From assembly GCF_000316115.1 (NCBI RefSeq), contig NZ_JH993797.1, positions 666,485 through 730,484 on the forward strand: a stretch of DNA of 64,000 nucleotides. The letters run 5' to 3'. Each line of letters starts with the position of its first letter. Position 1 is the stretch's first letter. The stretch is from Leptolyngbya sp. PCC 7375. Lineage in GTDB: Bacteria; Cyanobacteriota; Cyanobacteriia; Phormidesmidales; Phormidesmidaceae. A model generated the notes under the pieces. That model was not told the origin of the DNA and made no database searches. It saw only the letters and a program-made list of their open reading frames with translations. The translations under genes and the position numbers were made by a program. This document shows positions 37,537 to 48,050 of this stretch, in pieces.

Positions 37537-39222
37537 ATGTCTCAATCCGAGTATGTTCTAGCTCAGCAAACTCTTGATGTACTCACAAATTTAAGCTATC
37601 GCGATCTCAATCTTACCCACTATCTAAATGAATTAGCCCAGGGAGTTCAGAGCATTTTAGGGACAGATTGGGCTGTGGTCACCCTTTGTTGGGATAATTC
37701 AGAACGAATTCTGGCCAGTACCCTTGACTTAAACAACGATCCAGAAGCCGTGTATGAGTTGCATGGCACCCTAACGGACAAAGTGGTGAAAACGGGATGT
37801 CCGCTGACGGTGGAAAACTTTATTGTCGATCGCAGCCATGGTGAAGGACCGGAGGGATATTCTGCCTATTTGGGCGTCCCACTGCGGACGGTGACGGGTA
37901 AGACCATTGGCACAATTTGTAGCTTTAGCCAACAACCACGACCGTTTTCTAACGAGCTCATCAGTATGGCAGAGCTTTTTGCTGAGCGAGCGGCAACGGC
38001 CATTGATAATCATCAACTATGGCAACAACAACAGACATTTAACGAAGCATTAGAAGCGGAAGTGATCAAACGGACCCAGGAGCTGCGTGCAGCCCAGTCT
38101 AAACTGATGACAATCAATGCTGAATTAGAGCAACGGGTGCTCCAGCGTACGGTGGAACTGACAGAGCTGAATGCTCAGCTTAAAGACAGTGAAGAGCATT
38201 TACGCCGAATTTTCGATGCTTCAAACGACGCTATTTTTGTCATTGATCCAACTAGCGATCGCGTTTTGGAAGCGAACCCTCAAGCCACACAACTACTGGG
38301 TTATAGCCACCAAGAACTACTGGAGAGTGTTCACATTTCCAGTATTCATCCCCAAGAGATGCCACAATTTTTGGCCTTTGCTGAATCGGTGTTGCAAACA
38401 GGTCAAGGCTGGACGGACCAGCTCACCTGTCTGACCAAATCTGGTATCACCGTACCCGCAGAAATTTCTGCCTCGACGATAGAGTATGCCGAGCGGATAT
38501 GTGTGGTGGCGATTGTCAGGGATATTCGCGATCGCAAACGTGCCGAACAGGCCCTGGCGGCGTTGGCAGAAGTGGGGGAATTAGCCTCCATGATTGTGCA
38601 TGAGGTGCGTAATCCCCTCACCACGGTCAAGATGGGGTTAGGTGCCCTGCGTAACGCTGATCTCTCCGAGAGAAATGCGATGCGTCTGAACCTGGCCGCT
38701 GCGGAAGCTGAGCGTTTAGAGTCTCTGTTAAACGAGATTTTACTCTATGCCAAACCACAAAAATTGCAAACTACCCACGTTAATCTAACTGAGTTAACGA
38801 CTGAGGTGTTAGACACCCTCAGGGTTCAACCCATTGCAACAGGTCGATCGATGGTGTTAAAAACCCCTGACCAACAGGTGACTATCCAGGGGGATGCAGA
38901 CAAATTGAAACAGGTGTTGATCAACTTGGTGAGTAATGCTTGTGAAGCAATTGAGCCAGGCAGTGCGGTGACTTGCTATTTGGAGACAGAGCCCGGTCAG
39001 GTGTGTTTACGTATTCACAATGGCGGTGAGCTCATTCCGCCAGATGTTTTGCCCAAGTTGACCAAGCCATTTTTTACGACAAAATCTACAGGTACAGGCT
39101 TGGGGTTAGCGATTGTAAAACGGATTGTGGAGGCCCATGGGGGATATTTTACGATTGAGTCGACGGCGGCAACAGGGACGGTGATATCGGTGGTGTTTAG
39201 GATGGCTGAAACTAATTCTTGA
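37537..39222 (+). CDS. GAF-PAS sensor histidine kinase
   Basis: A 561-residue soluble kinase. A GAF domain (~15-165), a coiled-coil linker (~170-215, KRTQELRAAQSKL...), a PAS domain (~220-335, HLRRIFDASNDAIFVIDP), then HisKA with phospho-acceptor His in MIVHEVRNPLTTV and an HATPase domain (N box NLVSNACEAIEPG, G box TGTGLGLAIVKR). There are no transmembrane helices, so it senses a cytoplasmic signal. No response regulator is adjacent (orphan kinase). Confidence 0.92.
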   Translation: MSQSEYVLAQQTLDVLTNLSYRDLNLTHYLNELAQGVQSILGTDWAVVTLCWDNSERILASTLDLNNDPEAVYELHGTLTDKVVKTGCPLTVENFIVDRSHGEGPEGYSAYLGVPLRTVTGKTIGTICSFSQQPRPFSNELISMAELFAERAATAIDNHQLWQQQQTFNEALEAEVIKRTQELRAAQSKLMTINAELEQRVLQRTVELTELNAQLKDSEEHLRRIFDASNDAIFVIDPTSDRVLEANPQATQLLGYSHQELLESVHISSIHPQEMPQFLAFAESVLQTGQGWTDQLTCLTKSGITVPAEISASTIEYAERICVVAIVRDIRDRKRAEQALAALAEVGELASMIVHEVRNPLTTVKMGLGALRNADLSERNAMRLNLAAAEAERLESLLNEILLYAKPQKLQTTHVNLTELTTEVLDTLRVQPIATGRSMVLKTPDQQVTIQGDADKLKQVLINLVSNACEAIEPGSAVTCYLETEPGQVCLRIHNGGELIPPDVLPKLTKPFFTTKSTGTGLGLAIVKRIVEAHGGYFTIESTAATGTVISVVFRMAETNS

Positions 39223-39420
39223 CAAGAGGCCTTTGTCCTTGAATACACCTCTAGACCCACTTCAAACGAGATTGACCTATTATTTTTGAGGTTTTCATGA
39301 ATATGCCCTCCGAAGGTCAATGGCACTACCGTTAAAACTACAGGTTACAAGCATAGTTATCACCCATCGCTACTGATAAAAATGCTCAATCTAGCCGAAT
39401 CTACTACAAAGCGAAGCTAC

Positions 39421-40882
39421 CACTACAGTTGTAGTTATGAAGAATTAGTTATCATGCTCTTCTTGTAATGCCAAAACAGGGCCGTGGCCTGATGTTGCCG
39501 TCGCCATCTGGACCATCCAATCACAAAGTCAATATCCGGTAACCATTGCCATAACAACGACCATAATAATCGTCGAATTTCAGGCAATGTTAGTGGAATC
39601 AAAGCCCCCGTTGGTGCATGAAGACCGCCAGCGAGCTGTTTGCCGCTGATTTGTGTGACTTCAGCGCCCCTTTTTCAGTGGCGATGGCGAGAGATTGCGT
39701 CCGCATCACACTCAAAAAGGCATGGGCTAAACAAGCGAGGGTGATATGTCGATACCAGCCGGTCCAAGAGCGAACTTCATACTGGTCCAAGCCCACCTCC
39801 CCTTTAGCCGTCTCAAAGCATTCCTCAATCGTCCACCGACAACCGGCCACCCGAACCATGTCTGATAACGTACACTCTGTGGGGGAAAACACTCGATAAT
39901 AGGCGATCTCGTTGGGGTCTTTCAGACTGCGTCTGAATAACAGCCGATGGGCCCAGCCGTCCGGGGAGGGGGCACTCAAAGTGAGTACCGCCCAATCATA
40001 CGTCCGAGGTCCTTTCGTACCATTGCCGGCACTCAGTCGGTGCCAATCGGTCACTCTCAGGTAGGCCATCGCCTCACTGGCCGGTAACGAGGTCGTTCCA
40101 ATGACGACCGATTCATTGCACGCAATCCCCAAAACATAGGCTTGCACTTGGGCTTCCAAGGCCTGGCGTAACCCTGGGTTATTCCCATAAACGGCATCGC
40201 CCGTGATCCACGCAAAGCACATTCCCAAGTCCGTTGTTCGCGCGACCATTTGCTGAGCCAAGGCCGGTTTGGTGGCAAACTCGATGTCGTCTGGTACTCC
40301 GGCCCGACGACATCGGTCTGGATCTTGGGTCCAGCTTTCCGGTAAATATAATGCTCGGTCAAGAAAGGTATGACCTTGGTCACTCACATAGCTCAAAAAC
40401 ACCCCGATTTGACAATTTTCGACTTTCCCGACCGTCCCACTATATTGGCGTTGGACTCCTACCGACTGCTTTCCTTTTTTGATAAATCCAGTCTCATCCA
40501 ATACCCCCACTCCATCGGTACTGAACAGATGCTCTTGGACATACTCGATTAACTCATCTCTGACCCCATCGGCTTCCCAGACTGAGCGTCCTAACAAATT
40601 CTGAATTCCATAGGGGGTACTGTCTCCGGCTTCTTCCGCGAGTTGCCAACCATTTTTTCGCTCGATGGGGCTCAGTAAGCCTTGCACATAGCTGCGGGCT
40701 CTCTCTTCTGCCTCAATCCTTGAAAAGTAAGGGCGGATACGGTCCATGAGTTCTTCAAAGGCAAAATCCCACTCTTGCACTTGAGCTTGTTCATTCAATG
40801 GGCTGACAAGGATTGGCATCAGAGGCTGGCTGGCGTTCATTGACCAGTATCCCCTTAAAATTAAATATCTACAACTGTAGTA
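39421..40882. mobile_element. IS701-type insertion sequence
   Basis: A 1462-bp element inferred from matching ends: the left end (39421) and the inverted right end (40882) share ACTACAGTTGTAG after one mismatched base and further partial identity. The flanks read CTAC on both sides (39417-39420 and 40883-40886), a 4-bp target duplication as expected for the IS701 family. The last base of each end is uncertain by one position. Confidence 0.8.
39435..40840 (-). pseudogene. IS701-family transposase, frameshifted near its 3' end
   Basis: The frame from ATG 40840 runs 413 codons and stops at 39599. It carries the DDE residues in VLDETGFIKKGKQS, ITGDAVYGNNPG and WTIEECFETAKGEVG. The normal IS701 C-terminus (ALIPLTLPEIRRLLW, then WSRWRRQHQA) is present but in the -1 frame and ends at 39435, three bases inside the terminal repeat. 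The frames switch at an AAAAAGGGG run (plus-strand 39667-39675). Either one base was lost or the element uses programmed frameshifting. Confidence 0.8.
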
Positions 40883-40963
40883 CTACTCTCTACTCTGATG
40901 ATGATGATGATGTTTGAGCCCAGTGTAGACATACACTGATCGGACGGTTGTGAGATCGCACCC

Positions 40964-42278
40964 CTGACTGACTGACACATCTCAGATGCCCCCATTAATA
41001 TCTCAAGTCCGACATCGTATTGACCGAATACGGGAAAACCAAATCAGGTCATAGTAACGTTGCTCAGCCTTGTTGGACGCAAAACAAGGGTCTGGGTCTT
41101 TGGGCAATAAGGGGACTGGTTTCAGAAGAGTCCGACCTTTGTGAACGACTCCCTTGAGCCACCGTAAGCCAATTTTGAGATAGCTGAGCCCTCGTCTCCA
41201 ATGGGTATCCACCTGTTGACGTAAGCCTTCACACTGCACCGCCATGCCTTGAGTGGTGCCGTATAACAAGGCAATGGCGGCCACCAAATAGAGACGCTCT
41301 AGAGCTTGAGCGGATCGAATGCGAGAGTCTTCGAGTTCAAAGGCTCCTGATTTGCTATCTAAAAACAACTCCTCAACCCGAAACCGCAAGGCATATTGCC
41401 ACAACGTTTGTAGACTCGGTGATTCATCCGTAATCACCGCCCAGGATTCCTTCGTCCCTCGCACGGTTGCCAAGACTAAATTACATCGATGCTCACCATC
41501 TTGCCAGAGCCCCACGTTCTCATAGAGAGTGGCTTCTCCTTTGGGAGGCCACAGCGCTTGTACTTCAATGGGATGACGGCATGGGCCGTGGAGATGAACA
41601 TCACACGCAATGCGCAAACAATAGTGCCAACCACTCGCTTGCAACCAACTCATGAGGTCATGGTTGGCAAACCCTCGGTCAGCTAACAACATCGTGTTGG
41701 GATGCCGACGCAACAGCCAACGGGCACGCCGTAACAAGGGTCGATATTCATCGAACGCAACCATGGCACTTTCATGCTCTAATACCCGCCATAGAAGTGG
41801 TACCGCTCGTCCACAACACACAACCGACAGGTGAATCATACAATAGCGATTCCACAGCATGGTCGTATCCAATGCTAGATAGAGTCGATGAGCCCGCCAG
41901 TTGGTGAGCGCTAACAACACCAGCGGCAGATACAACCCCTTGACATCAATGAATCGGTTGATGAAAAAGCGATGCCACCGACGTTCAAAGCTCTGGGCCT
42001 GAGTCGCCCGACTGGGGACGTAGGGTTCCCAAGCGGGGAGGCTGAGTTGGCCACTACAGATCAGGGCACTGACCATCCAAGCCAGTGTTTTCAGATGCCG
42101 GAGGTCTTTGTAACGGCTATGTTGACGCAGGAAGGGCAACAATTGATCATACAGTTGGGTAGAGGCTGACATGCATATCACGCTGATGGTTTGGTATCTT
42201 CAGCTTTGCATGCCCTCTGCCCATTTCCTTGTCGATCCTTATGGATTCTGGGTTACAGGATTTGTGTCAGGCAGTCAG
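40964..42278. mobile_element. IS4-family insertion sequence (copy A)
   Basis: A 1315-bp element. Ends are inverted repeats CTGACTGACTGACACA (left) and CTGACTGCCTGACACA (right, inverted). It is flanked by the 10-bp direct repeat GATCGCACCC (40954-40963 and 42279-42288), the target-duplication size usual for IS4. It lies only 81 bases from the IS701 element. Confidence 0.92.
41003..42172 (-). CDS. IS4-family transposase (copy A)
   Basis: A 389-residue DDE transposase filling the element. Asp residues lie in LALDTTMLW and LLADRGFANHD, the Glu in RFRVEELFLDSKSG. The ATG at 42172 (MSASTQLYDQLLPFL) is preferred to an upstream GTG at 42181. The frame is intact, so the element may be active. Confidence 0.9.
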   Translation of the reverse strand: MSASTQLYDQLLPFLRQHSRYKDLRHLKTLAWMVSALICSGQLSLPAWEPYVPSRATQAQSFERRWHRFFINRFIDVKGLYLPLVLLALTNWRAHRLYLALDTTMLWNRYCMIHLSVVCCGRAVPLLWRVLEHESAMVAFDEYRPLLRRARWLLRRHPNTMLLADRGFANHDLMSWLQASGWHYCLRIACDVHLHGPCRHPIEVQALWPPKGEATLYENVGLWQDGEHRCNLVLATVRGTKESWAVITDESPSLQTLWQYALRFRVEELFLDSKSGAFELEDSRIRSAQALERLYLVAAIALLYGTTQGMAVQCEGLRQQVDTHWRRGLSYLKIGLRWLKGVVHKGRTLLKPVPLLPKDPDPCFASNKAEQRYYDLIWFSRIRSIRCRT

Positions 42279-42488
42279 GATCGCACCCCTTAACCCTCAT
42301 CACCCTAAATCAGAACTGCACTGTCTTTAATAAACTCGCTCCTACCAATAGGAATCCATTAGTTGGACGATTTAGACACATTTATATAAATAGGCTAAGC
42401 CAGGAACTATATGTAGCAAACTGTAGCAAAATTGTGAGCTACGAAACATTGAAACAAATACTACCAACTATGTCTTCCCTGAATTGTT

Positions 42489-42782
42489 TTATCCTCTTTT
42501 AGAGAAATCTTCTGGCTCGATTTGCCAAAGCCGCTCTAGCTGCCTTAATTGATGCAACCGTTGAGACTCAGTATTTTGGACCCAACGATATAATTCAGTT
42601 GGAGTCTCTATGGTGTCAAAAAAATAACTGCTCGACGGCTCAGATAAATTCCTAGAAGCAGAGTTTGACTCAGCAAAAATAACCTGGAGCATTTCAGACT
42701 CAATGTGCTTTAGATCACCCGAGGAAAACATCATAGGATAAGCAGTAGCTATCGTGAACTTTGGACAAAACTTAGAACTCAT
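42489..42782 (-). CDS. Small unknown protein between IS elements
   Basis: A 97-residue ORF with protein-like composition; the C-terminal half is helical and charged (RWVQNTESQRLHQLRQLERLWQ). ATG at 42782, with no clear ribosome binding site. No relative recognised; it could be a real accessory gene or a chance ORF in AT-rich DNA. Confidence 0.45.
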   Translation of the reverse strand: MSSKFCPKFTIATAYPMMFSSGDLKHIESEMLQVIFAESNSASRNLSEPSSSYFFDTIETPTELYRWVQNTESQRLHQLRQLERLWQIEPEDFSKRG

Positions 42783-43112
42783 GATGGTTTAATCTATCTG
42801 CACAGTGCAACAAATTCACTGTTGCAGTCATCCTTGACATAAACAATCCGGAAAAGTTCATGTTTATTCAGTTTTCATCAACAGTTTATTCAGATTAATT
42901 TTTGTCAATGACAGCGTAAAAAGCTTGTGGATTGACTTTGAGCTTTATTTGCAAAGGATAAATATTAACAAAACGTGACTCTTAACACGTCGTTTGACAT
43001 TTCACCACTTAGAACACCAACCCGGGTTGCAGACAGCACAAATTAGTTCTGTATCAAAGAGCTTGCTACCAAATTGTCAAACGGAATAGCCGCAAACATT
43101 AGATTGCACAAT
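42783..43112. other. AT-rich gap, former upstream region of the LuxR-type gene
   Basis: 330 bases with no ORF. The IS4 element at 43123 was inserted at its right end, separating it from the regulator gene at 44767, so part of that gene's original control region may lie here. Confidence 0.4.
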
Positions 43113-43122
43113 GACTGATCTC

Positions 43123-44681
43123 TATTGAGTAACAAGTTAATGTTGCCTTTTTGTCGTTTTCCTACGCTGCCAACGAAGGTGTTTTGGACGTTTTGCCCTG
43201 CTCTATCTTACCCGCCAATAATTTATTCAACAGTAGAGCAGGCCTACTCTTGGATAAAACGATCTCTTGCTGGTCTTGGAGAGCCATTCGAACAATCCGT
43301 TCACTGGGATAGCCATGCTTGGGTAGGGTACGAAACCAGCCCGGAAAGTATCGCCAGATATGATTCGGCATTTCCAGAGCGAGCACTTGCAGTAGTCCTA
43401 AGGCGATAGCATTGAGGTTGACAAAGCGTTCAAAGGCCTCGACTTTGCTAAGAATTTGGGTCTGGATATCGGTGTCATAGTCGAGCAGGTACATCGAGTC
43501 AGGCCAGTCAGCAATTTTGTCGAGTGCTTTGAGCCAGAACCGATAGGCAAACCCACCCAGGAGATGAACCAAGGTGCGAAAAGCGACCTCGATTTTGAAG
43601 CGCTTTGTATAGGTTTCAATGACCTCTAGTCCAGTGAGGCTGAGGTCTGACGAGAGCAGGATCATCCGTTTGCCACACGGTTGTTGGGTGAGGACAAAGA
43701 GGACCTTCTCGGTGGGGCTATCCCAGTAAAACTGAAAACACTGATAGACCAGTGAAACGGGCTGACCATAGAGTGAGACCGTTTCGCTTAACCAGCTATC
43801 GGTCTCCTCGAACAAGTCTCTGAGCCTGATTTTGGCTCCCCATTGTCGAGGGCGTCCTCGTTTTGCGACCTGTGGATTCGCTGAAAACTCGGCCCGTGCC
43901 ACCGTTGAGATGCGACTGCGACTAATGAGATGGAGGTGGTGTTGACGAAACCGCTGTAATACAACCCGACACGCATAGTAGGCATCCAACACGGCATAGC
44001 TGCCCTGCCCCATATGGGTGACACAGAGTTGCGCCATTTTCTCGGTTAGACGACTCTCAGCATCGTCAGTGGTCGCAATGATGCCATCATGAAGTTTAAG
44101 CGCAATGAGACTGACAAACAGCGCGGAGTCGAGTCCGATTAAAAGGCCCAACGCACTAAAATAATGCCCCCGTATCCATTCTGGTTTACTGAGGTTATCG
44201 GACTCTTGATGCAGGCCTTTAACCCCAGGCATTTTACGCCCCTCTTTGCTGACCTTAATGCCGTCACCGACATACACTCGATGCCCCTTGAGTCGATATC
44301 CATCGGTCTGATGACTGAGCCAACGGCCCCAACGACGGCACACCCGGTCCATCTCATATCCAGATGAATGAAACCAATGGAGGGCTTGATGATAGTACTC
44401 CGCTCCCAGACCCAGGGCATTCAAATAACTGGTCACCGCAGGGGGCTGGGTCGTTAGTAGGGCTCCCCACAACAGCAGCACAAACCACCCGAATGTAGCA
44501 TTGCGACTAAAGGCTGGACGGAATGTAACGATAATTTGCTCGATACGCTCGTAGAGCTCCATAATAAAATCAGCTGAATCTTTCACTTCAGCTAGTTTCG
44601 GGCATTCCGGGCTCTCTGAGCGATGGAATGTTCTTTTTTATAGAGCGCTTCTGAAAAGCAACAAAAACTTCTTACTGTTCA
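43123..44681. mobile_element. IS4-family insertion sequence (copy B)
   Basis: A 1559-bp element flanked by the 10-bp direct repeat GACTGATCTC (43113-43122 and 44682-44691; an eleventh base T also matches). Imperfect terminal inverted repeats share AGTAA-AAGTT--TGTTGC. It is unrelated in sequence to copy A and inserted 75-85 bases upstream of a GAF-LuxR regulator. Confidence 0.85.
43162..44562 (-). CDS. IS4-type DDE transposase (copy B)
   Basis: A DDE transposase of 466 residues from ATG 44562, or 474 from a GTG at 44586. Candidate catalytic residues lie in YVGDGIKVSKEGRKMPG, YAVLDAYYACRVV and YTKRFKIEVAFRTLVH. The frame is complete, with no interruption. Confidence 0.88.
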   Translation of the reverse strand: MELYERIEQIIVTFRPAFSRNATFGWFVLLLWGALLTTQPPAVTSYLNALGLGAEYYHQALHWFHSSGYEMDRVCRRWGRWLSHQTDGYRLKGHRVYVGDGIKVSKEGRKMPGVKGLHQESDNLSKPEWIRGHYFSALGLLIGLDSALFVSLIALKLHDGIIATTDDAESRLTEKMAQLCVTHMGQGSYAVLDAYYACRVVLQRFRQHHLHLISRSRISTVARAEFSANPQVAKRGRPRQWGAKIRLRDLFEETDSWLSETVSLYGQPVSLVYQCFQFYWDSPTEKVLFVLTQQPCGKRMILLSSDLSLTGLEVIETYTKRFKIEVAFRTLVHLLGGFAYRFWLKALDKIADWPDSMYLLDYDTDIQTQILSKVEAFERFVNLNAIALGLLQVLALEMPNHIWRYFPGWFRTLPKHGYPSERIVRMALQDQQEIVLSKSRPALLLNKLLAGKIEQGKTSKTPSLAA

Positions 44682-44766
44682 GACTGATCTCTTTAAGCTG
44701 TATGATACCCGTCACTATTTTTGTATGGTCTGGAAAAAACCATAATCTCAATTTGCTTATGGGAGA

Positions 44767-46227
44767 ATGGCTATTCACCGGGATGTAGCATCAAGGAAAA
44801 ATGCTGATATGCTGGACGATGCACGGTTAGTCTGGGACTTACAACGGGCCACTCAAATTGCTCAGGGATTTTCTAGTTCTCTTGATCAAGAGGACATTGC
44901 CCGCGTAGCCACAGAGGGTTTAATAGAGCAGTTTAACTGTGCCTTTGCGCGCATTTGGTTGATTGAGTCCGATCGTAAACTGTTGCGACTGGTGGCATCC
45001 TCGGGGCTGTATACGCGCACAGACGGTGCGTTTAGCCGTATCCCCATGGGGGAATTGAAAATTGGTAAAATCGCTCAAAATCGTGTCGCTCTATTGAGCA
45101 ACCACTTAGCCGAGGAATCTTGGATTCGATATCCTGAATGGGCGATCGCGAATGATATTACTAGCTTTGCTGGCTATCCTTTAGCAAATGCTGACAAGGT
45201 GATTGGCGTGTTGGCCGTCTTTGGCCATCATCCCATGGGGGCAGAATTTTTAGAAGTTTTGTTGGGGTTTTGTACCACATTGACAGTGGCGTTAGAGATG
45301 GCCTCGCTGCATCAAAAAGAAACTCACCCTTCACCCGTAACTATTCCCGCAAACACCCTTGCTGAGTTTTCACTCTCTGACAGCCTCGCGCAGATACTGG
45401 GGGCGATAAAGTTGACAGTTTTAGGAACAGAACGCGCCCTCGATTTATCCCAAACTCAACTATTTCTAAAGGTTGCTGAAATTCTTAAAACCCTCGATTG
45501 TACTTACTGTCGTTTAACCTATGACATTGATTCGGTAGCCTTGGAGTCAATAGTGACAACCACATCTTTGATGTACCAGGAACAGCAGGCTTGGGAAGCT
45601 TTAGTCTTTGGGAATTTAACCTCAATTGCCACCTATTTTGGTGGCTCCCTGAAGATTAATGCCGAAACTAGCATTAATGCTCTACAGATATCCCTGGCAT
45701 TTCCAGCTGTAGTGAGTCTTCCAGAAGTATCGCTGAACATTCAATGTCGCTTACCACTCTTGCAAACCGGCTTTACCCAGCTAGCGCATTCGGCTGGGAT
45801 CACAGTACAGATGACTCAGGAGCGCCATATTCCCTTGTTAACGGATCAGGTTGATTTAGTCGATAGTTGCGATCGCATCATTTGGCTTCATCACAATGCC
45901 AACATCAGACCTGATGGGGTCAATGCCCAGGTCACACTTTCCACCACCGCCAACCAACTAAGAGCTGCTGTAGAAGCAGTCATAAAAGGGGAGAAATGGG
46001 GCCTTGGCAACAAGGGCAATCAACCACAGATGCGGCTTTCCCATCGAGAACAGGAGGTGATTGGATTGCTGACCCAGGGATTTCGCGATCGCGACATTGC
46101 AGAGCAGCTCCACATTAGCGACAGTACCGTCAAGTTTCATATCAACAATATCTTAGCTAAAGTCAAAGCCAAAACCCGATTGCAGGCACTGTATCAGTTA
46201 ATAAGTACCCATGGACTTAATTTTTAA
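44767..46227 (+). CDS. GAF-domain LuxR-family transcription regulator
   Basis: A 486-residue regulator. An N-terminal GAF domain (~35-180) follows a short coil; a middle region (~200-390) is less clear; the C-terminal ~65 residues are a LuxR-type helix-turn-helix (LSHREQEVIGLLTQGFRDRDIAEQLHISDSTVKFHINNI, read as two halves). ATG is preceded by GGGAG. An IS4 element sits 85 bases upstream, so its promoter is likely altered. Converges on sir. Confidence 0.88.
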   Translation: MAIHRDVASRKNADMLDDARLVWDLQRATQIAQGFSSSLDQEDIARVATEGLIEQFNCAFARIWLIESDRKLLRLVASSGLYTRTDGAFSRIPMGELKIGKIAQNRVALLSNHLAEESWIRYPEWAIANDITSFAGYPLANADKVIGVLAVFGHHPMGAEFLEVLLGFCTTLTVALEMASLHQKETHPSPVTIPANTLAEFSLSDSLAQILGAIKLTVLGTERALDLSQTQLFLKVAEILKTLDCTYCRLTYDIDSVALESIVTTTSLMYQEQQAWEALVFGNLTSIATYFGGSLKINAETSINALQISLAFPAVVSLPEVSLNIQCRLPLLQTGFTQLAHSAGITVQMTQERHIPLLTDQVDLVDSCDRIIWLHHNANIRPDGVNAQVTLSTTANQLRAAVEAVIKGEKWGLGNKGNQPQMRLSHREQEVIGLLTQGFRDRDIAEQLHISDSTVKFHINNILAKVKAKTRLQALYQLISTHGLNF

Positions 46228-46252
46228 GAGCCGTCAGCCATCTCTTTTCTCC

Positions 46253-48001
46253 TTAAACAGCCTGTAACCTATCCAACCCAATACGATTGCAAAAGAGCCC
46301 AAAACGTTCACCGGGTTTGCGATTGGCTTGAAAATAACGAAATATCGGTTCTAAAAAAGTTTCTAAGTTTTCAATCTGTAGGCTTGGGCCATAGGGTTGG
46401 GCTAATGCTGTTCCGTCAGGAGTTCCGCCTAGCCACACCTGATAGCTGCCAGGTCCATTGCCCACCAGGCCTAATTCTGCTAAGTAGGGACGAACACAGC
46501 CATTGGGACAGCCTGTCATACGAATGATCAGGGGTTCATCCGCCAGATCTAGCGTTTCTAGTAATTGATTAATTCGCTGCAAAATCGCTGGAAATATTCT
46601 TTCTGATTCAGTGATGGCTAAACCACAGGTGGGTAATGCTGGACATGCCATACCATAGCGAATCAGGCCATTGAGTTGATCTGGATGGCTAGTCAAGCCG
46701 TGTTTTTCTAAAATTGTTTCAATGACATGGCGTTGAGATCGCTTAATATCGCAGAGGAGAACATTATGGTGAGGGGTCAACCGCAAGGGGACGTTAAACT
46801 GTCCTACGATTTCCCGCAAAGCCGTTTTTAGCCTCAGGCTACCCTGATCTTGAATCCGTCCATTCTCAACTAAGATGCCGAGAAATAGATTGCCATTTCC
46901 TTGCTCGTGCCATCCAAGAAAGTCTTGGTATTGCCAGGGAGGAAGATCCTTAAATGGCTGTAAAGGTTTGCCAAAATAGCCTTCGACCTTGGCCTTAAAC
47001 GTATCGATACCCCAATCATGGATCAGGTATTTCATCCTGGCATGGAGCCGATTTGTGCGATCGCCATAATCTCGTTGCAGCGCCCCAATGGCTCTAAGTA
47101 AGGAGTAAATGTCATCCTTATGGACATAGCCCAGGGGATCAGACAGACGAGCAAACGTTTCTTCTTTATTATGGGTACGCCCCATACCTCCACCGGTTAG
47201 GACATTGAATCCCTCTAGCTCACCATTTTGATCAGTGATGACAACTAGACTGATATCGTGGGTATACACATCAACGGAGTTATCTCCTGGTACGGTCACG
47301 CAGCACTTAAACTTTCTGGGTAAATAGTGAGGACCATAGAAAGGCTCAGCCAGGTTGGAGCGATCACGATTTAAAGCCTGCTGTCGAACTGTTTTTTGGT
47401 TGAGATCTTCTTCAGCGCTGATGGCCTTGTCGCCATCTAGCCAAATTTCATAGTATGCCCCTGTTTGTGGCGTGAATAAATTAGCCACATTATTGGCATA
47501 TTCCCAAGCATATTGATAGTCTGAGCGCTGCGTAAATGGAGCGGGAGGGGCCATCACATTGCGATTCAGATCACCACATGCCCCCAGGGTTGAGCCCATA
47601 TTGTTGATAATATCAGCAATGACAATTTTCAAGTCTTGCTTGAGTACCCCATGCATTTGAAAGGCTTGACGACTCGTTGCTCTAAGGGTTTGATTACCGT
47701 AGGTCTCTGATAAATGATCTAACGTTAAATAGAGCTGCGGGGGGACAATGCCACCGGGCGTTCGTGTGCGCAACATCAGTTGATAGTCTTTCCCTTGTCC
47801 TTTGACTCGGTTATCACGGTTATCCTGTTGATAAGAACCATGAAACTTGAGAATTTGCTGGGCAGCTTCACTAAAATGGTTCGTATCTTGTAATAATTCT
47901 GTTGCTAAGGGTTCGCGCAAAAAATTACTATTTGCCTTTATTTTTTCTATTTTCGAGAGTTTTCTTTGCGAGGTTCTTTTAGAGGATTTTTGAGCGCTCA
48001 T
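46253..48001 (-). CDS. sir: Ferredoxin-sulfite reductase
   Basis: Reduces sulfite to sulfide with electrons from ferredoxin, in the assimilatory pathway. A 582-residue two-repeat sulfite/nitrite reductase with the siroheme/4Fe-4S cysteines in [10 protein letters not shown] and [10 protein letters not shown], and [12 protein letters not shown] plus [10 protein letters not shown] in the siroheme-binding region. The N-terminus is Lys-rich. It ends shortly after [13 protein letters not shown], without the longer tail of some cyanobacterial forms. A 26-bp palindrome lies just upstream. Confidence 0.94.
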   Translation of the reverse strand: MSAQKSSKRTSQRKLSKIEKIKANSNFLREPLATELLQDTNHFSEAAQQILKFHGSYQQDNRDNRVKGQGKDYQLMLRTRTPGGIVPPQLYLTLDHLSETYGNQTLRATSRQAFQMHGVLKQDLKIVIADIINNMGSTLGACGDLNRNVMAPPAPFTQRSDYQYAWEYANNVANLFTPQTGAYYEIWLDGDKAISAEEDLNQKTVRQQALNRDRSNLAEPFYGPHYLPRKFKCCVTVPGDNSVDVYTHDISLVVITDQNGELEGFNVLTGGGMGRTHNKEETFARLSDPLGYVHKDDIYSLLRAIGALQRDYGDRTNRLHARMKYLIHDWGIDTFKAKVEGYFGKPLQPFKDLPPWQYQDFLGWHEQGNGNLFLGILVENGRIQDQGSLRLKTALREIVGQFNVPLRLTPHHNVLLCDIKRSQRHVIETILEKHGLTSHPDQLNGLIRYGMACPALPTCGLAITESERIFPAILQRINQLLETLDLADEPLIIRMTGCPNGCVRPYLAELGLVGNGPGSYQVWLGGTPDGTALAQPYGPSLQIENLETFLEPIFRYFQANRKPGERFGLFCNRIGLDRLQAV

Positions 48002-48024
48002 CTTCTTCTAGACCGAGAAACAGT

Positions 48025-48050
48025 AGTTTAGATATGGTCATATCTAAACT
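48025..48050. promoter_or_regulatory. 26-bp palindrome directly upstream of sir
   Basis: Perfect 12-bp arm AGTTTAGATATG, two central bases, then its complement, 24-49 bases before the sir start codon. The size, symmetry and position fit an operator for a dimeric regulator; a 5'-UTR hairpin is the alternative. The rest of the 48002-48515 gap has no gene. Confidence 0.7.

Noticed and set aside
42191..42502. 103-codon plus-strand ORF
   Set aside because: Most of it runs through the right end and target duplication of IS4 copy A, and it has no ribosome binding site or family-like sequence.
43125..43409. Plus-strand ORF of 94 codons
   Set aside because: It is antisense to the IS4 copy B transposase, whose frame is complete and has family motifs.
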